Positions 42,362-54,258 of a stretch of DNA of 64,000 nucleotides are shown one piece after another; position 1 is the first letter of the stretch, and every line of letters starts with the position of its first letter. The notes below the pieces were generated by a model. The model saw only the letters and a program-made list of their open reading frames with translations. It did no database searches and was not told the DNA's origin. This stretch comes from Astrocystis sublimbata (lineage: Eukaryota > Ascomycota > Sordariomycetes > Xylariales > Xylariaceae). The position numbers and the translations under genes were made by a program. Location: the NCBI GenBank assembly GCA_022453515.1, contig JAJNNY010000049.1, forward strand, positions 219,593 to 283,592, in the 5' to 3' direction.

Positions 42362-42640
42362 ACACGAAGACTTTCTCTCTCGACGGGTGCTCTTACTTAA
42401 ACGACATATTCACCCTTCAACTTGAAGCTTCTTGCGTATTCCAGCTATGAGATTGATTTTACACTACCGTATTGGCGCTATACAACTTAACACTTAATGA
42501 AAAGGGGGGTTGGTGGTTACCAGAAAGAAGAGAAATCAAGTGAAACAGGAAAAGTGATCTTGACGTGCCCGATTTAGAACTCGCTAATTGCTATTTCCTT
42601 CTCCATCTCAATGACCCGCATTGAGGCTTTATATTTCTTC

Positions 42641-43804
42641 TCAATCGTCGAGAGCTTGGACAACCTGTGCCCAATCTGCATCACCATATGCCCCCGGCAC
42701 CTCGTCGCCATCAAACAAGCTTGCCATGACGACCCGGTCAATCTGCCCACCCTCCCAAGGCTGTCTTCCATGCTGCGCGATGATATTGTCATACACAAGC
42801 ACATCGCCCTCTTCCCAGCGGTGCAGCACTCGGATTTCTTCGGTGATAGCCACAAGATGCTTTAAATACTTCTCGGGGATAGGAGTCCCGTCGCCGTATA
42901 GCTGCTCCGTGCCATTCTTACGTGTGTATAAAGATGCAAAGCCGGTGAACAGAGTAGGCATGTTCGTGCCCGGCTGTGTGCGGATAACAGGTAAACGATG
43001 CGTCACCACGACACCTTCGTCATCACCCAACCACTCCCAGGTTGTGTGAACCCCTCTTCCATAACGTGCAATCTGCGCCTCGATCTTCGCCCGTCGTGTA
43101 GCCAGGTCATCACCGTCGACAATCTTCTTGCCAAAAGCCTCTTTCAATGTCGATCCACCGAGGTACTGGGGATCCTTCTTGTAGGTTATCTTACTCAAGA
43201 TGCCCTTTTGTGTTAGCTCCGAAATGAACTCAGGCATCTCGTCTTGGACTCGCTGGAACAACTCCAATGAAGAGGACATTGGCGTCTCGCCGCCTTTTGA
43301 CGGTGCCTTGTGTCCATATAGGAAGATATACTCGGGCGCGTGCGGCACCTGTGGCGACTCGTTGTGGCTATGTATGAGCACTTCTTTCGGCGCCTTGTTG
43401 GCTGGCGCTATATTAGGGGCAAGCACTGGTCGGTCCACGACGATGCCGATGATTTCGTGGGGCTTGAATCCAAACGCATGTGCAAATCTACTAAAGTCGT
43501 CGGCGTTCCGGATTGGCAAGCCTCGAAAGAGTAGTGTGCCATGCAGAGCCAGCTTTTTGGTAAGGAGTTTATCCTGGGACAGTAGTCTCTTGATTGTTGT
43601 GATAACGTCGTCGAGATTGATATGTTCCCTCCCGACCTGCGACGGTCTTAAGGCTAGAGGTATTTTTGTTCCCGTCGGATGTGGCGCCCCAAGTTGCCGT
43701 TGGTTTGCGGAGGGTAAGTCAAACGATTCGAAGACAACGGCCGACGCTGCTTGGTTACCTAGGGGCAATGCATCGGGGCCGATAGTCTGGACTAAAGCCG
43801 ACAT
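42641..43804 (-). CDS. TauD/TfdA-family Fe(II)/2-oxoglutarate dioxygenase
   Basis: Single exon, 387 aa; the first ATG is 43804 (the open frame starts at a GTG six bases earlier). Seen: HSHNESP with an HxE iron-binding pair (His 147, Glu 149) in place of the usual HxD, a distal His in NIIAQHGRQPW (345), and Arg 357 in QIDRVV as a likely 2-oxoglutarate ligand. A LLFRGLP segment near 91-97 is typical of the TauD fold. In family terms, such enzymes hydroxylate or desaturate small substrates with O2 and 2-oxoglutarate. It is convergent with the SDR, so both could act on one metabolite. It is not of the TropC (IPNS-like) subfamily, so I do not assign it to the PKS pathway. Confidence 0.85.
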   Translation of the reverse strand: MSALVQTIGPDALPLGNQAASAVVFESFDLPSANQRQLGAPHPTGTKIPLALRPSQVGREHINLDDVITTIKRLLSQDKLLTKKLALHGTLLFRGLPIRNADDFSRFAHAFGFKPHEIIGIVVDRPVLAPNIAPANKAPKEVLIHSHNESPQVPHAPEYIFLYGHKAPSKGGETPMSSSLELFQRVQDEMPEFISELTQKGILSKITYKKDPQYLGGSTLKEAFGKKIVDGDDLATRRAKIEAQIARYGRGVHTTWEWLGDDEGVVVTHRLPVIRTQPGTNMPTLFTGFASLYTRKNGTEQLYGDGTPIPEKYLKHLVAITEEIRVLHRWEEGDVLVYDNIIAQHGRQPWEGGQIDRVVMASLFDGDEVPGAYGDADWAQVVQALDD

Positions 43805-44491
43805 GATCACTTGGAGTCAAGTTGGTAAAGCTCGTCAATTGGGTTCTTAATGAAGGACTAGAGCCTCCGGACACAATATCGGAATCATAGCTCGAGTGCG
43901 GGGTTGGAGGTTACGCATCCCTCTTAAAGCTGGTTATCCAAGGAACCCAGATATTGGACCCAATGGGTATTTGGCTCGTGTGGTACTTCCAAGGTAGGTA
44001 AGCTATGATTCGCTCCGAGCTAAAATGGCGCAATTTCATCACCACTAACCACATGGTGTTGCTGAACTCATGTTGCTAGCAATTGGCAAACAAGGTCTTT
44101 ACTCATTTCATGTGTCGGCTCAATAACACGATCTGTACAACACATGAGGGGATACAACCAAAACAGTACGTGCACTTTATTTGACATGCGAGCGTTCAGT
44201 CTCCCGAATACAATACGTGCGCATCAAGGCTTTGTGTCGATGTTGTTGCTGGAGTGCCAATCCCCCTTGCGCTCCTGCTACTGTTCCGCAGCGGGCCGTG
44301 CCGACGATGGGGTTCCTAGCACATCTCGTCTAGGAGCAGATAACGCGAGGGGAACGACCTCCTGGACCTCAATGAACACATGACAAGATAAGACTACAAG
44401 AATCAAACATAATCCCTTGGGATTTAAGATTGCGAATCATAATACCATTGACAAATTGCGCACTTCAAATCCCCTTCCTTCAAGTCTAAGT
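43805..44491. other. Intergenic
   Basis: 687 bp between dioxygenase start and AAA ATPase stop. Small frames without recognisable motifs. Confidence 0.4.
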
Positions 44492-47400
44492 CTAGTCGGC
44501 CATTCCTGCATCATGGCGGATTCCAAGCTGATACGCCCTGCTTGAATTGTCGAGACCCTCGTGTGTCACGATAATGTACTCTTTGAATGCCGCGGACATG
44601 TCAACGACTTGAGCAAGGTGGCTCTCCTTGATTTCCGGAATACATCTTTCGTCTGTAGATCCTTTCTGCTTAGCTGCGTTGGCTTCAAACGTTGCAAGTG
44701 CAACAGCCGTTTGAAAAGCTAACATTCACGTGTCAGCCCGCCAATCGCCCTTCAACTACAAAAGCTGTGTCAGACATACCGTTCCGAATCTCGCGACCGT
44801 TCCATTGCAGCTTCTTGATATCGTTGTTCTTCTTGACATACTGTTTGGCCTCCCACTCGTACCGGATCTCTGGGCCGCCGTTCTTGTGGTCTTCTTTGAG
44901 TTTACGGAAGAGACTATCCCAAATTTGCTCCCGTGCTTTCTCATCAAGTGGTGCGAATCCGATTGATACATGAATTCTAGACATGAAAGCTTCGTCGAAA
45001 TGGCCTACTCGATTTGTAGTCAAGAACAGAATGCCTTGAAAATAATCCATCGCCCTTAAAAAGACTACAACGAAGGTTTGATGTTAGCAGCTGTGTTTCA
45101 TGTTACATGAGTGTGATCTTACTCGATACAATACTGTTGCGTGTGAGGTCATTCGTTGAGCGACTCTCGAGATAGATGTCCGCTTCATCTAGTAACACAA
45201 TAGCGTCCCACAGTCTGGCCTCTGTGAAGAATCTAGATAGGTTTCTTTCGAGATTGGCGGGTTCATGGCCTAAATCAGCTGCAGTTATACTCAGAAGAGG
45301 CCTCTTTGTGTATTCTGCGACAGATTCTAACGGTATGTTAGTATCCACTGTAGTAAATCAACCATAAAACATACCAGCCGTAAGGGTCTTTCCCGTCCCC
45401 GGGGGCCCATGTAATAGGAAGATTTGGCCTTCCCCCTTTCCTTGTATGAAATCGGCACTGAAAACGCCGCGTCGACCGTTGTCTGTATATGTCTTCACGA
45501 TAGCTTTTATAGTATCTTTGTTTGATTCAGGTCGCAGTACCAATTCATCAATCGCATTTTCCACAATATTTACGTCAGTCAAAAGGCTGACATCGAGAAT
45601 ATCTGCCAGTGGGTAAGGTCACGGCCTAATTCAAATGCATTACGGGAGGAGCTTACCATAGGTATGATCTTTCAGAATAAATCCGAACATATGAGACATG
45701 CAGAGCAGATATTGATGCTCTGAAAGCTCATCGACTTTCTTCGGATTGATATTATCATAATCGCTGAACGTGGCTGCCGACCTATAATTTTCTGCCGCTA
45801 GGTCGATATTTTTGCACATGCTACACTCACAGCGTGGGCATCTTGCTCTTCCCCCAATATCTGGTTGCCTCTTGCTCAGGAACCACGGGTAACTGGGTTC
45901 GAGTTCGAGCTGCTGCCTATTTGCCTCTACCACTTTGGGATCCGTTGGTGGTCCTCGAGTTGATGAAGCTAGAGCGTCTTCTCCCCCCTTGATTCCCATC
46001 ATTCTAGTCCATGGTGAGGATAGGTGTTCGATTATCACTCGAGCTCGGTTATACTTTAACGCAGTTTAGTAAGACGACCGGGAGATACATGAAAGCTTTT
46101 TGAAGATAACCTACTTTTTTCCATCCTGGCTTCAGGCCTGAACCAGTGTACTCCAGATATGTGGGACCTTTGGTGAATTGGAAAACCTTCTTCCCGCGGT
46201 CGATAAGCTGTTTTTTCCTTGTGCCACCATCTTTGCTGTCTTGGAACCTTATTGGGAACACTGGTAACGATAATATGTCCCGCTCATTATCAAACACCGG
46301 CACTTCGATAGCTTTAGCTTGTCGTCTGATAAACCGACCATCGTATGAAAGATTCCATACTTGAACGACATAACGCCTAACTTTCTGAGAGATTGAAGCG
46401 CGAGATTCAGAGTGTACCCCACCAGTCACACTTTCGACTACGTACGCATTCAGTTGTCCATCCTCTTGGACGTAGACATCAGATCCAGGCTTCATCAGCA
46501 ACCAGAAGCCTGAGAATGTCGTCGTTGGCTTTTTGCTGGTCCATCTGTCTCGCGACGAAGTATATTGAACCCCAGGTTCGTTCTCAAGATACTCAAGTAA
46601 GATGTCAATATGACTGTCGCACTTTTCGTTGTATTCGGATGTGTGATTTGCCCTAGGCCCTGTGATATCGTCTTTATAGCTGAGCAGTTCCTGTGTGTGA
46701 TGAAAGAGGTCTGCATAGGGGTACAGGAATTCCCCTGACTCTAGGCCATAAGAGTCTGTTCCAGATGGCCCGGAGGACGAATATTTGATAATGGAACGTA
46801 ACGCATTGATCAAGAACCGCGAGTGGATGCGCAAGATTACTTTGCCGACGGTGTCGCCAGAATACATCTTGGGCTTGTGGGTCAGGGAGGCCCTCTTGTA
46901 ATGGCGGGATTTTCTGGCGGACGTCATTAGGACGGAAGTCCTCTCTTCAAGCACAGAATTTATCTTCACTTTGGCATCTACCTCTTCTAGTATCACAGCA
47001 TTGTTGTATGAGAAGCTGGAAACAAGCGGTCCTTCCTCATTGTAGGGTCCAAATACACGGTGGTATGACACTCTGTAGGTAACTTTTCGCGAACGAAGGG
47101 TTTCAAAATTTCCCCGGGTGTTATGGGATTGACGTGGGTGGCTAATGTCAGAGTCGTGGTCAGAGTCATGGTCAGAGTCCTGGTCAGAGTCAGAGTCCTG
47201 GTCAGAGTCGGACTCCTGGTCGGGACCAGAGTCTTCGTTAGAACTAGAATCTTTGTCTGAATTATGGTCGGAATCGGGATCAGAGCTGGACTCTGATGAT
47301 AGTTCGTCATCGTGCTTCCTTTGCAAGCCAAGTCGGACAACAACTTTCCAAGATGGCTGCACCATCTGTTCCCACAAGTCGGGAATTATACGATCCCCGT

Positions 47401-48018
47401 CGGAGGTGTGGATATCGTATTTGCCCTTGTCAATATACTTTCGTGCTCTCTTACCCTTGTAGGTCGCCTTGATGAGGTTTTCCATACCCTACAATCTGTC
47501 AGCAGCTGTAGGGAGATAGACATATAGTAAGTTGCCAACCTCGCGGGTTCGACAGGTTTCCCATGGTAATTTAAAGCTCGTCCCTTTGTAGTGTTGAACA
47601 GTCATGGTCATCTTGTTTCCGTTCGGGATTGTTGCGCTTGAATTGTCCCTCCAAATAGTCGCAGTTTGATCTCCAGGGGGAGGAGGGACAGCAATGATAG
47701 CATTCATAACAGGAGTAATTGGCTCGGCTCTATTGCTAGTGCTCGGAGGGTTTGGCGAAATGTCCGAGACAATGTTGACTTGGAGAGAGTCAGAGAGTGT
47801 GCATTTTGGGGATAGAGCAAAGCATTTCTACCTAGTTCTGATTCTTCTTGCCCTTTGTTCCCAGTGCTTGACCGGTCTTGGGTCAAATCGTATCGGATAT
47901 TGTCCATTTCCGAAATTGCTTCACGGGACGAGGTGTCCGTCAGAGAAGCCCTCAAATCTTCATTGGAATGCGAATGGCTTATCATAGCACTAGTCCTCAG
48001 TTCGTCGGGGTTATCCAT
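44492..48018 (-). CDS. AAA ATPase with N-terminal ubiquitin-like and acidic regions
   Basis: 1046 aa in eight exons: 48018-47832, 47778-47540, 47488-46115, 46053-45657, 45602-45375, 45326-45123, 45064-44780 and 44718-44492. All junctions are phase-consistent, though the second donor (GTTGGC) is weak. N-terminal block FKLPWETCRTRE resembles the fungal ubiquitin-like domain. An acidic tract of Asp/Ser/Glu dipeptides spans about 202-257. WLLMKPGSDVYV marks the DUF7025-type middle region. AAA core: Walker A GPPGTGKT (798-805), Walker B IVLLDEAD (855-856), sensor LFLTTNRVG and arginine-finger segment AFMSRIHV. A Cys cluster CPRCECSMC precedes the core. Such proteins are numerous in moulds and poorly characterised; a remodelling ATPase is inferred. 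It is head-to-head with the DUF7708-type gene. Confidence 0.88.
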
Positions 48019-48813
48019 CGTAAGTGATGATTGACAGGTATGCAAAAGATTGGGTTAGGTTTGGTAGCAGGGTGAGATGAATTCAGTTCCAACCATGGCC
48101 TGGGAGCAATAAGAAAAGGAATAACATAAGGCAGGGCCTTTCGATTAAGTTGATCCGCGTACTTGGATGTAATAGCCGTGAGTACGCAGGCCCGCGGAGC
48201 TTCTCATTATGATTTCCTGCATAGAATTCGGCTATACCCCGCCACTCCCTCTCTCTTGTGGCAAGTTTCAGCAGCGTACCCCAACTGCACTTTAGCTGAC
48301 CGCTTTTTTTTCTTGGTATATGCATTGGACTTTCGACGAAGCAGGGTGTTCCTACGTGACACTGAACCCGCAATAGCAGAGCCTGCGTGAGATAATGCAA
48401 CATGATAGGAATTATGACGGCAAATACAGGACCCGGGCCGCCCCCTCAACGCCATGTTGAGAAGTGGCCAATCGAATGCTAGATTCGCGAGATAAGGTAG
48501 GCTCCCGCCTGGAGGATAAGCTGAGATCGATATACTCCCTGGTAGATAGAAACAGATAGAAGCATGTTGCTGACCATCCATAACCCATATACCATGTAAT
48601 TATTTCGGCTATGATGCCGGATCGGAAATTTGTGTTGGATCGCATTCCGGTGGGTGGGGTTATGCGCTGGGGGCGAAAATTGAGGCTGTCGAGCCGTAGC
48701 ACGCATTCGCTAAAAGCAATCCCCAAAACCTGTTATATGTCGGCATCTTAGCATGTTGCGTTGCTGCCATTGTGATCAATGTCGAGCTCGTTACGACCAC
48801 TCCAATCTCAACG
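48019..48813. promoter_or_regulatory. Divergent intergenic region, AAA ATPase / DUF7708-type gene
   Basis: 795 bp with both promoters. Overlapping short open frames at 48080-48730 on both strands show no protein-like features. Nothing else recognised. Confidence 0.35.
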
Positions 48814-51009
48814 ATGGACGTTCTGGAATCTGAAAAGCTCGAGGACAGAAGAACTATCCGTCAGTTCACGGACCAGCTCGCTGGAGCGAATGAGCTAGAG
48901 CGTTTGACCAAAGCAGCTCAAGCCGAGAGAGACGAAATTCAAGAAGAAGAAGAGAGGAAACGAATGAGACTATTATACGAAGACTTAGACGAGTAAGTAA
49001 CTAACCAGTACGAGTCACTGGAGTCATCCACAACACTCTGGTAGCCTTGGGAACATGAACTCCTATTGCAGATTGCTTTTGATTTAAGAAACCTGCTACC
49101 TTCTCGAGTATTTATAACCATAAAATTGCAATTACTAACTTCATTGGCAGAAATGACAGCCCTTTGTAATACCTATACCCAGCCCTTTGAGTTTTACATC
49201 TGACAGGCTTGCTAGATCCGCAGACTTTGACGTCGCAGAAAGCGCGAGAGAGGCACTAAGGCGGACGATTGAGGAATTCAATGACAGAACAAGACCCTCA
49301 GTGTTGCAACGCGTGGGCATATCATCCAAATCGAAAACGACAGTATCTATTGCTGGGCTCGAAACTACCATGCATTTGGATGAAGTCAAGTCATTTGTTC
49401 AGCGATTGGAAACGAGTTGGAAGGAGAGTCATGGTACTGTAAGTTGCACGTCAGGCGATTGCGCCTATGATGCTGGATACATACTGATCAATCCGAAACA
49501 CGTGCCAACTAGGTATATGATGCTTTCAAGAAAACATGTGGCACTCTAGATGGTCATAAAAGTCTCCTTGCTCTGTTTCCGTCGGAGACAATGTACACTT
49601 CGGTACTAGCAGGAGGTCTCACCTGCCTGGTGAAGGTAAGGGACACAAACACGCACGTCTAACTCAAAACTGACCAATTATTTCAGGCAGCTAAGAACCA
49701 TGGCGACATTGCTGAAACATTATCCAAAGCTGTCGCAAACATCTCTGATAAAGTTGCCACGTGTTCCCCAGTCATTCACGTTATCAAGACTCGGCGATTG
49801 CGGAAAAAGCTTGCCCATATTTATGCTCGCATGTTCCAGTTCTACCAAGATGCTATAAAGTGGTATCTGCAGTCAAGACTACTGAGGGCATTCTCTAGTT
49901 TCAATGATAACATTAAGAAAGGCTTTACTGATACAATAAACGACCTGGAAGACTGTATCAGGGAAGTATACCGTGAGACAGCTGTTGGTGGTGTGGGTAT
50001 GCTTGCGACACTGAACAACAATTTGTTGGACATCACGGCTGAGCTACAACGCCAGCGGCAAAGCTTCAGACAAGAACAGGAAGACCACTGGGCTGGGCAT
50101 CGAATGTTGGCTCTGTTGGAAGACATATGTATGAGCATCAACATCGGCTCTAAAGGAAAGATGGCATCAACAGAGTTCGGTGGCCGATTAGTTGCTGGCA
50201 CTAATCGAATCGAGGAATTAGGATCCTTGGGTACAACACGCGCCCAGGCTCGAATTCACAAGGATGCCATCAAGGCTTTCATCATCGGCGAAGAAGGCCC
50301 CGATCTATCAAACGCAAGGAGCTCCTCTTATGTTGCCGAGGACGGAGTACTTCACAAGCTACGCACTTGGATGCCTCATGGCACAGAGTCAAGCACACTT
50401 TGGATATCCAGCCCCTACGAGGTGTCTGCAACGACAAGTGCGCGAGCTGCCGCACTTGCTGTCGTGACAGCAGCGTGGGGGACACAGTCACCCATCATCT
50501 CCCACTTTTGCCAGCGAATGCGGCCTAACAAAGTACGAAACGGCATGAGCATTGAGCAGGTGGGGTTGATAGGAGTTGTTTACAGTCTGATTCACCAGCT
50601 TCTAGAATTTGGCAAAGATACCGACGAGGTAAACATCAACACCGAAAGCCTTGCGCTTTTGGACGGGCGAGTCGAATCGTGGGATGCAAGTCTCGAAGTC
50701 TTGGCATCTTTGCTAGAGCAGACGCCAAATCAGATGCACTGTGTCATTGATGGAGTAAGCGACCTCGAGTTTGGCGATGGCAAACAGTGGTGTCGACAGT
50801 TCCTGGAGGTTCTGTTTGCGCGACAGGGCCGGGAGGGGAAGATCTTTAGCATTCTTCTCACAACGTCAGGACAGTCAATGATCCTACCATCTCTGGTGCA
50901 GATGAAGGACAAACATCATGCGACTAGACCAGCGAGGGAGGTTGCGAGACATGGGAAGAGACTTGATCTCAACATGAGTCAACCTGGAGGGCCGAGTAAC
51001 TTGAAGTAG
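48814..51009 (+). CDS. DUF7708-type fungal protein, no P-loop
   Basis: 618 aa in four exons: 48814-48992, 49207-49438, 49513-49635 and 49687-51009, phase-consistent. The first ATG is 48814 (the open frame begins at a GTG). Seen: charged N-terminal helix (EEEERKRMRLLYEDLDE), the FAxFPS-like ALFPSETMYTSVLAGG segment, then KLAHIYARMFQFYQDAIKWY, typical of the DUF7708 block found at the N-terminus of many fungal STAND-type proteins, a coiled-coil-like stretch, and a C-terminal part with TLWISSPYEV, ISHFCQRM and CVIDGVSDLEF. This second part looks like a nucleotide-binding-type fold but the GxxxxGK P-loop is absent, as usual for this family. Function unknown; a scaffold or non-self response role is speculation. 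Confidence 0.75.
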
Positions 51010-52467
51010 GAACTAGATGTAGTTGAGGAGCCTGGTTTGCACGCGATTGAGTTTATTGAAATTGTTACTTTCGTTGATTTTATTCATATTTTGAGTCTCA
51101 AAGATCTAATTTGATAACACAATGGCCCCTAGTATGAACTCTAAACGTTGTCTGTGAGCTCCATGACAGAAAACTGGTTTACCCTTCCAACGAGGTAAGC
51201 ACCATCCTTGTGTGGCTACTCATGCCTTATGCCGAAAATTTCTGTTGGTAAAGATAGTGATCAGTGGGCGACATTGAGGAGGGATAGGTGGGAGGGGGGA
51301 CTATCTAGGGATGACAGCTCGACGCCTCGACTCTGAAAGTGAGGCTTAAGTGCAGCGCAAGCTTAAGAGCGCTACACGAGGGATGAATAAACGGATTGGT
51401 GAATATTTAGCAAATAATATCAGCGCAGTCGGGCTGTGGTGAAATTGACATTACTGCCCAAACTTCCAATCAATGCAGCAAACAGCTCTACAACTATGTT
51501 CCGACATGGGTTGGACACAAAAATCATCCCCAAAAGCCAGTCGCTTACAATTGATATGTGTCGTAGGATGATGGGGCGAAACATGTCACACGATTATGCA
51601 GGGAGCTTGGAACACTGTATCACAACAGTATCACTGAGCAGCACTTGTAATTTATGATATCATTGTACTCCGGCACGGGTACAGTGCGTACCTAATGTCA
51701 AGGTATCGTTGGAGGTTGTGATGCACGTACAGCGAATGCCACAAGCGAGGGAATTCCTTGACTTGACTTGTGTTGAAATACTGCTTCAGCGGCATTTGAC
51801 CGTTAGAGCAATCTTTTGCTTTGACAACTTGCCTTACCCACGTTGATTTGAGCAAAGCATGTCAGGCCTTGACCAGGGCAAGTAAGCGTTGCCTTTTCAA
51901 TAAACTGCTTGCTAGCAAAGAGTCAAACAATTCAAGCAGTGGCTGAGCTATATACTATAATGATTTCGAAATATTTTCTCAGCAAAAATAAATTAATCGT
52001 TGAATGATTCCAGATTACTAAGGAAGGATTAGGTACATCTAAGCTACAGTCTAGCTTCAGCCAAGCTACACACTAGCCACCAAACCCGTGATACGCGTTG
52101 GACGCGTCAGTAACGCTTACCTATATCTAGCGTAGACGTACTGAAGTTTGTACATACGGCGCTATTTTTTCAGCACATACTTGTCAAGCACTTGGCCAAG
52201 TTAAGTAGCGATTCTCGTTGGTCAAATTAAAAAAGGCAGTGTGGCCTCAAGTCAAGTAGAAGGTTTTTCCCGTGATTTTGCTTGTGGGTGGCATAGACTG
52301 GTTGTGAATGTAGTACATAGTAAGATGAATTCATTCTCGACTAGATCTGAACGAACACTAGGGAGAATGGACAATCTTACGGGAAATCCCACTGTGATAT
52401 CACCTCATGACTGCGGCAATTACTCACTTCTTCCACGAGAGCCCAAACTCGAGCAATATCGTTCAAT
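51010..52467. other. Long intergenic region
   Basis: 1458 bp, AT-rich, bounded by the DUF7708-type stop and the P450 start. It contains scattered CTAGC/AGCTAC-type short repeats around 52030-52090 and no coding exon I can support. The 3' part must contain whatever promoter serves the P450. Confidence 0.4.
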
Positions 52468-53894
52468 ATGAGTATTGGCGGCATTTCCAGTGTCGCAAAC
52501 GCTGGGATCTATCTTCTCATCACAATCTTATTCGCTGTGGCGATTAGGCTGTTCAATGATCCTTTGAGACATATTCCTGGTCCACTGATTGCTCGATGGA
52601 CTCCAATTTGGCTGTGGTATATCAGCTGGAGGGGCGATGAGTGCTCAGTGCTCGATCAGCTACATCAACAGTACGAGCCCGTTATTCGGATTGCCCCAAA
52701 CCAGATTGATATCTCAGATGGGCGCGCTCTTTCTCCTATCTATATCAAGAATGGCGGTTATTTGAAGACTCCAGGGTACCGAAACGTGGACGTGAACGGG
52801 TTTGCCACGATCTTCTCGGTCGTAGACCCCGAACACAGAGCGATAAGAGCAAAGGCTGTGGCGCCTCTCTTCGCATTGCAGAAGATTGTTCAGCATCGAC
52901 CTCTTATCATAATGGCCATGACTAACATGCTGACCGAGTTGATGCGGAGAAAAACCGAAGCTTGCGGTCACCCTGTCGATGTACTGAACCTGTTCCGTGC
53001 AATGTTTATGGAGACGGTATCAACCTATCTGTTTGGAAGCTCTATATGCGATCTAGAGGAAACAAACTTTGTGGCGAGAGACTTTATAGACTCCTTTGCG
53101 GCTGGCGGCCGATTTTTCCTCCTGCCCACTTGGATCTTCAAGAGAGTTGAACAATGGGCTGCTCGAGTTCACCCAAAGAGAGATGACATTCGCCAAAGTA
53201 CGCACTATGTGCAAGATTTTGCTACTCGCCTTATCGATGAGACCATGAGTGAAAAGGGAAACCACAGCGGGACTTACCAAGCTCGACTACTGAACGCGGG
53301 AATCTCACGCGACGAGACTATAGCGCAAGTTGTTGACCTCCTGTTCGCAGGAACTGACGGAACAGCCAGGGCCTTTGCCGTACTGGTTGACAATCTAGCA
53401 GAGAATGGAGAAGTGTATGTTAAAGGATTGACTCCAGTCGCCAACCTGAGACCATGTGTATGCTAACAGAAGGCGCCCTAGATATGAGAGAGTTCACCAT
53501 GAAGTTTGCCGCAACATCGACACTGACGGTCGGTCATTGCCATATTTGTCAGCTGTTGTCAAGGAAGGTCTACGTCTTTCCCTGACCAATCCTACACGTT
53601 TACCCCGCGTAGTTCCAGATGGCGGAATGCATGTACCCGGGCTACCCTTCATTCCTGCCTGAGCGATGGCTAGAACCATCACCGGAGATGTTGCGCGACA
53701 GCTTCGCTTTTGGGCAGGGATCGCGACAATGCATCGCGAGAAACTTTGCCTGGGTCTTGATGTGCTGGGCAGCGGAGGCTCTGATTCGAAGCGATGCACT
53801 TCGGGGGGCAAAGCCGGTGAATAACAACGCCAAGGTCTATCAATGGTTCACTGCCGTCAAATGCGATGGGGAACATCAATTGGCTTGGGCATAG
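52468..53894 (+). pseudogene. Cytochrome P450 with internal deletion and frame break
   Basis: Exon 1 is 52468-53414, exon 2 starts at 53482 (GTATGT...TAG, phase 2). Seen: N-terminal anchor (AGIYLLITILFAVAIRLF), proline hinge RHIPGPL, I-helix AGTDGTAR, ExxR in KEGLR and RLPRVVPDGG. After HVPG at about 53640 the frame closes at a stop at 53660-53662. The next P450 block, PSFLPERWLEP, and the haem loop FGQGSRQC continue in a shifted frame to 53894. About 20-25 residues normally between the P-D-G-G and P-E-R-W blocks are missing, and no GT..AG pair there restores frame. So one deletion removed the segment and shifted the frame, leaving no haem ligand in the translated product. The I-helix, ExxR and haem motifs are otherwise intact, so the break looks recent. 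The haem signature has Ala instead of Gly after CI. Confidence 0.8.
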
Positions 53895-54258
53895 CGTATA
53901 CTGATTGTTGAAACCAATCAAATCTCTTGAGAGTTCAACTTCTCGCTATATCCTATTTGATACTTTGAGTTTGTATTCGCCCGAAGAAGAGTAATGGGGA
54001 AACAGTATTGATCTACGATACAGAGTTTTCTGCCTACTCACCATAGTAGTGCATCGATACCTCGTAGCCGCCGGAATCGCGTTTAATATCCGAATTTTAT
54101 TTCCCGTCGCTTATGGAGGTTTGTACAGAAAGTTACAGTCAACCAACCCCACGTTGCAAGGGGGAGGGGTAGAATATCTTGGAGTTGATGCGCAACTCCG
54201 ACCCTCGATCGCTTGATGTGCCCTTTTCTCGCTTTATCATTGCCGAAACTGAGCCAAG
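53895..54258. other. Intergenic
   Basis: 364 bp, no feature recognised; promoter of the carboxylesterase is expected here. Confidence 0.35.

Noticed and set aside
39130..43804. Regulator and dioxygenase as distant parts of the PKS pathway (tropolone-like TropC analogue)
   Set aside because: 27-31 kb away with unrelated genes between, and the dioxygenase is of the TauD type, not the IPNS-like type of TropC.
53630..53662. A short intron explaining the P450 frame break
   Set aside because: No GT..AG pair in this stretch restores the frame, and conserved residues would still be missing.
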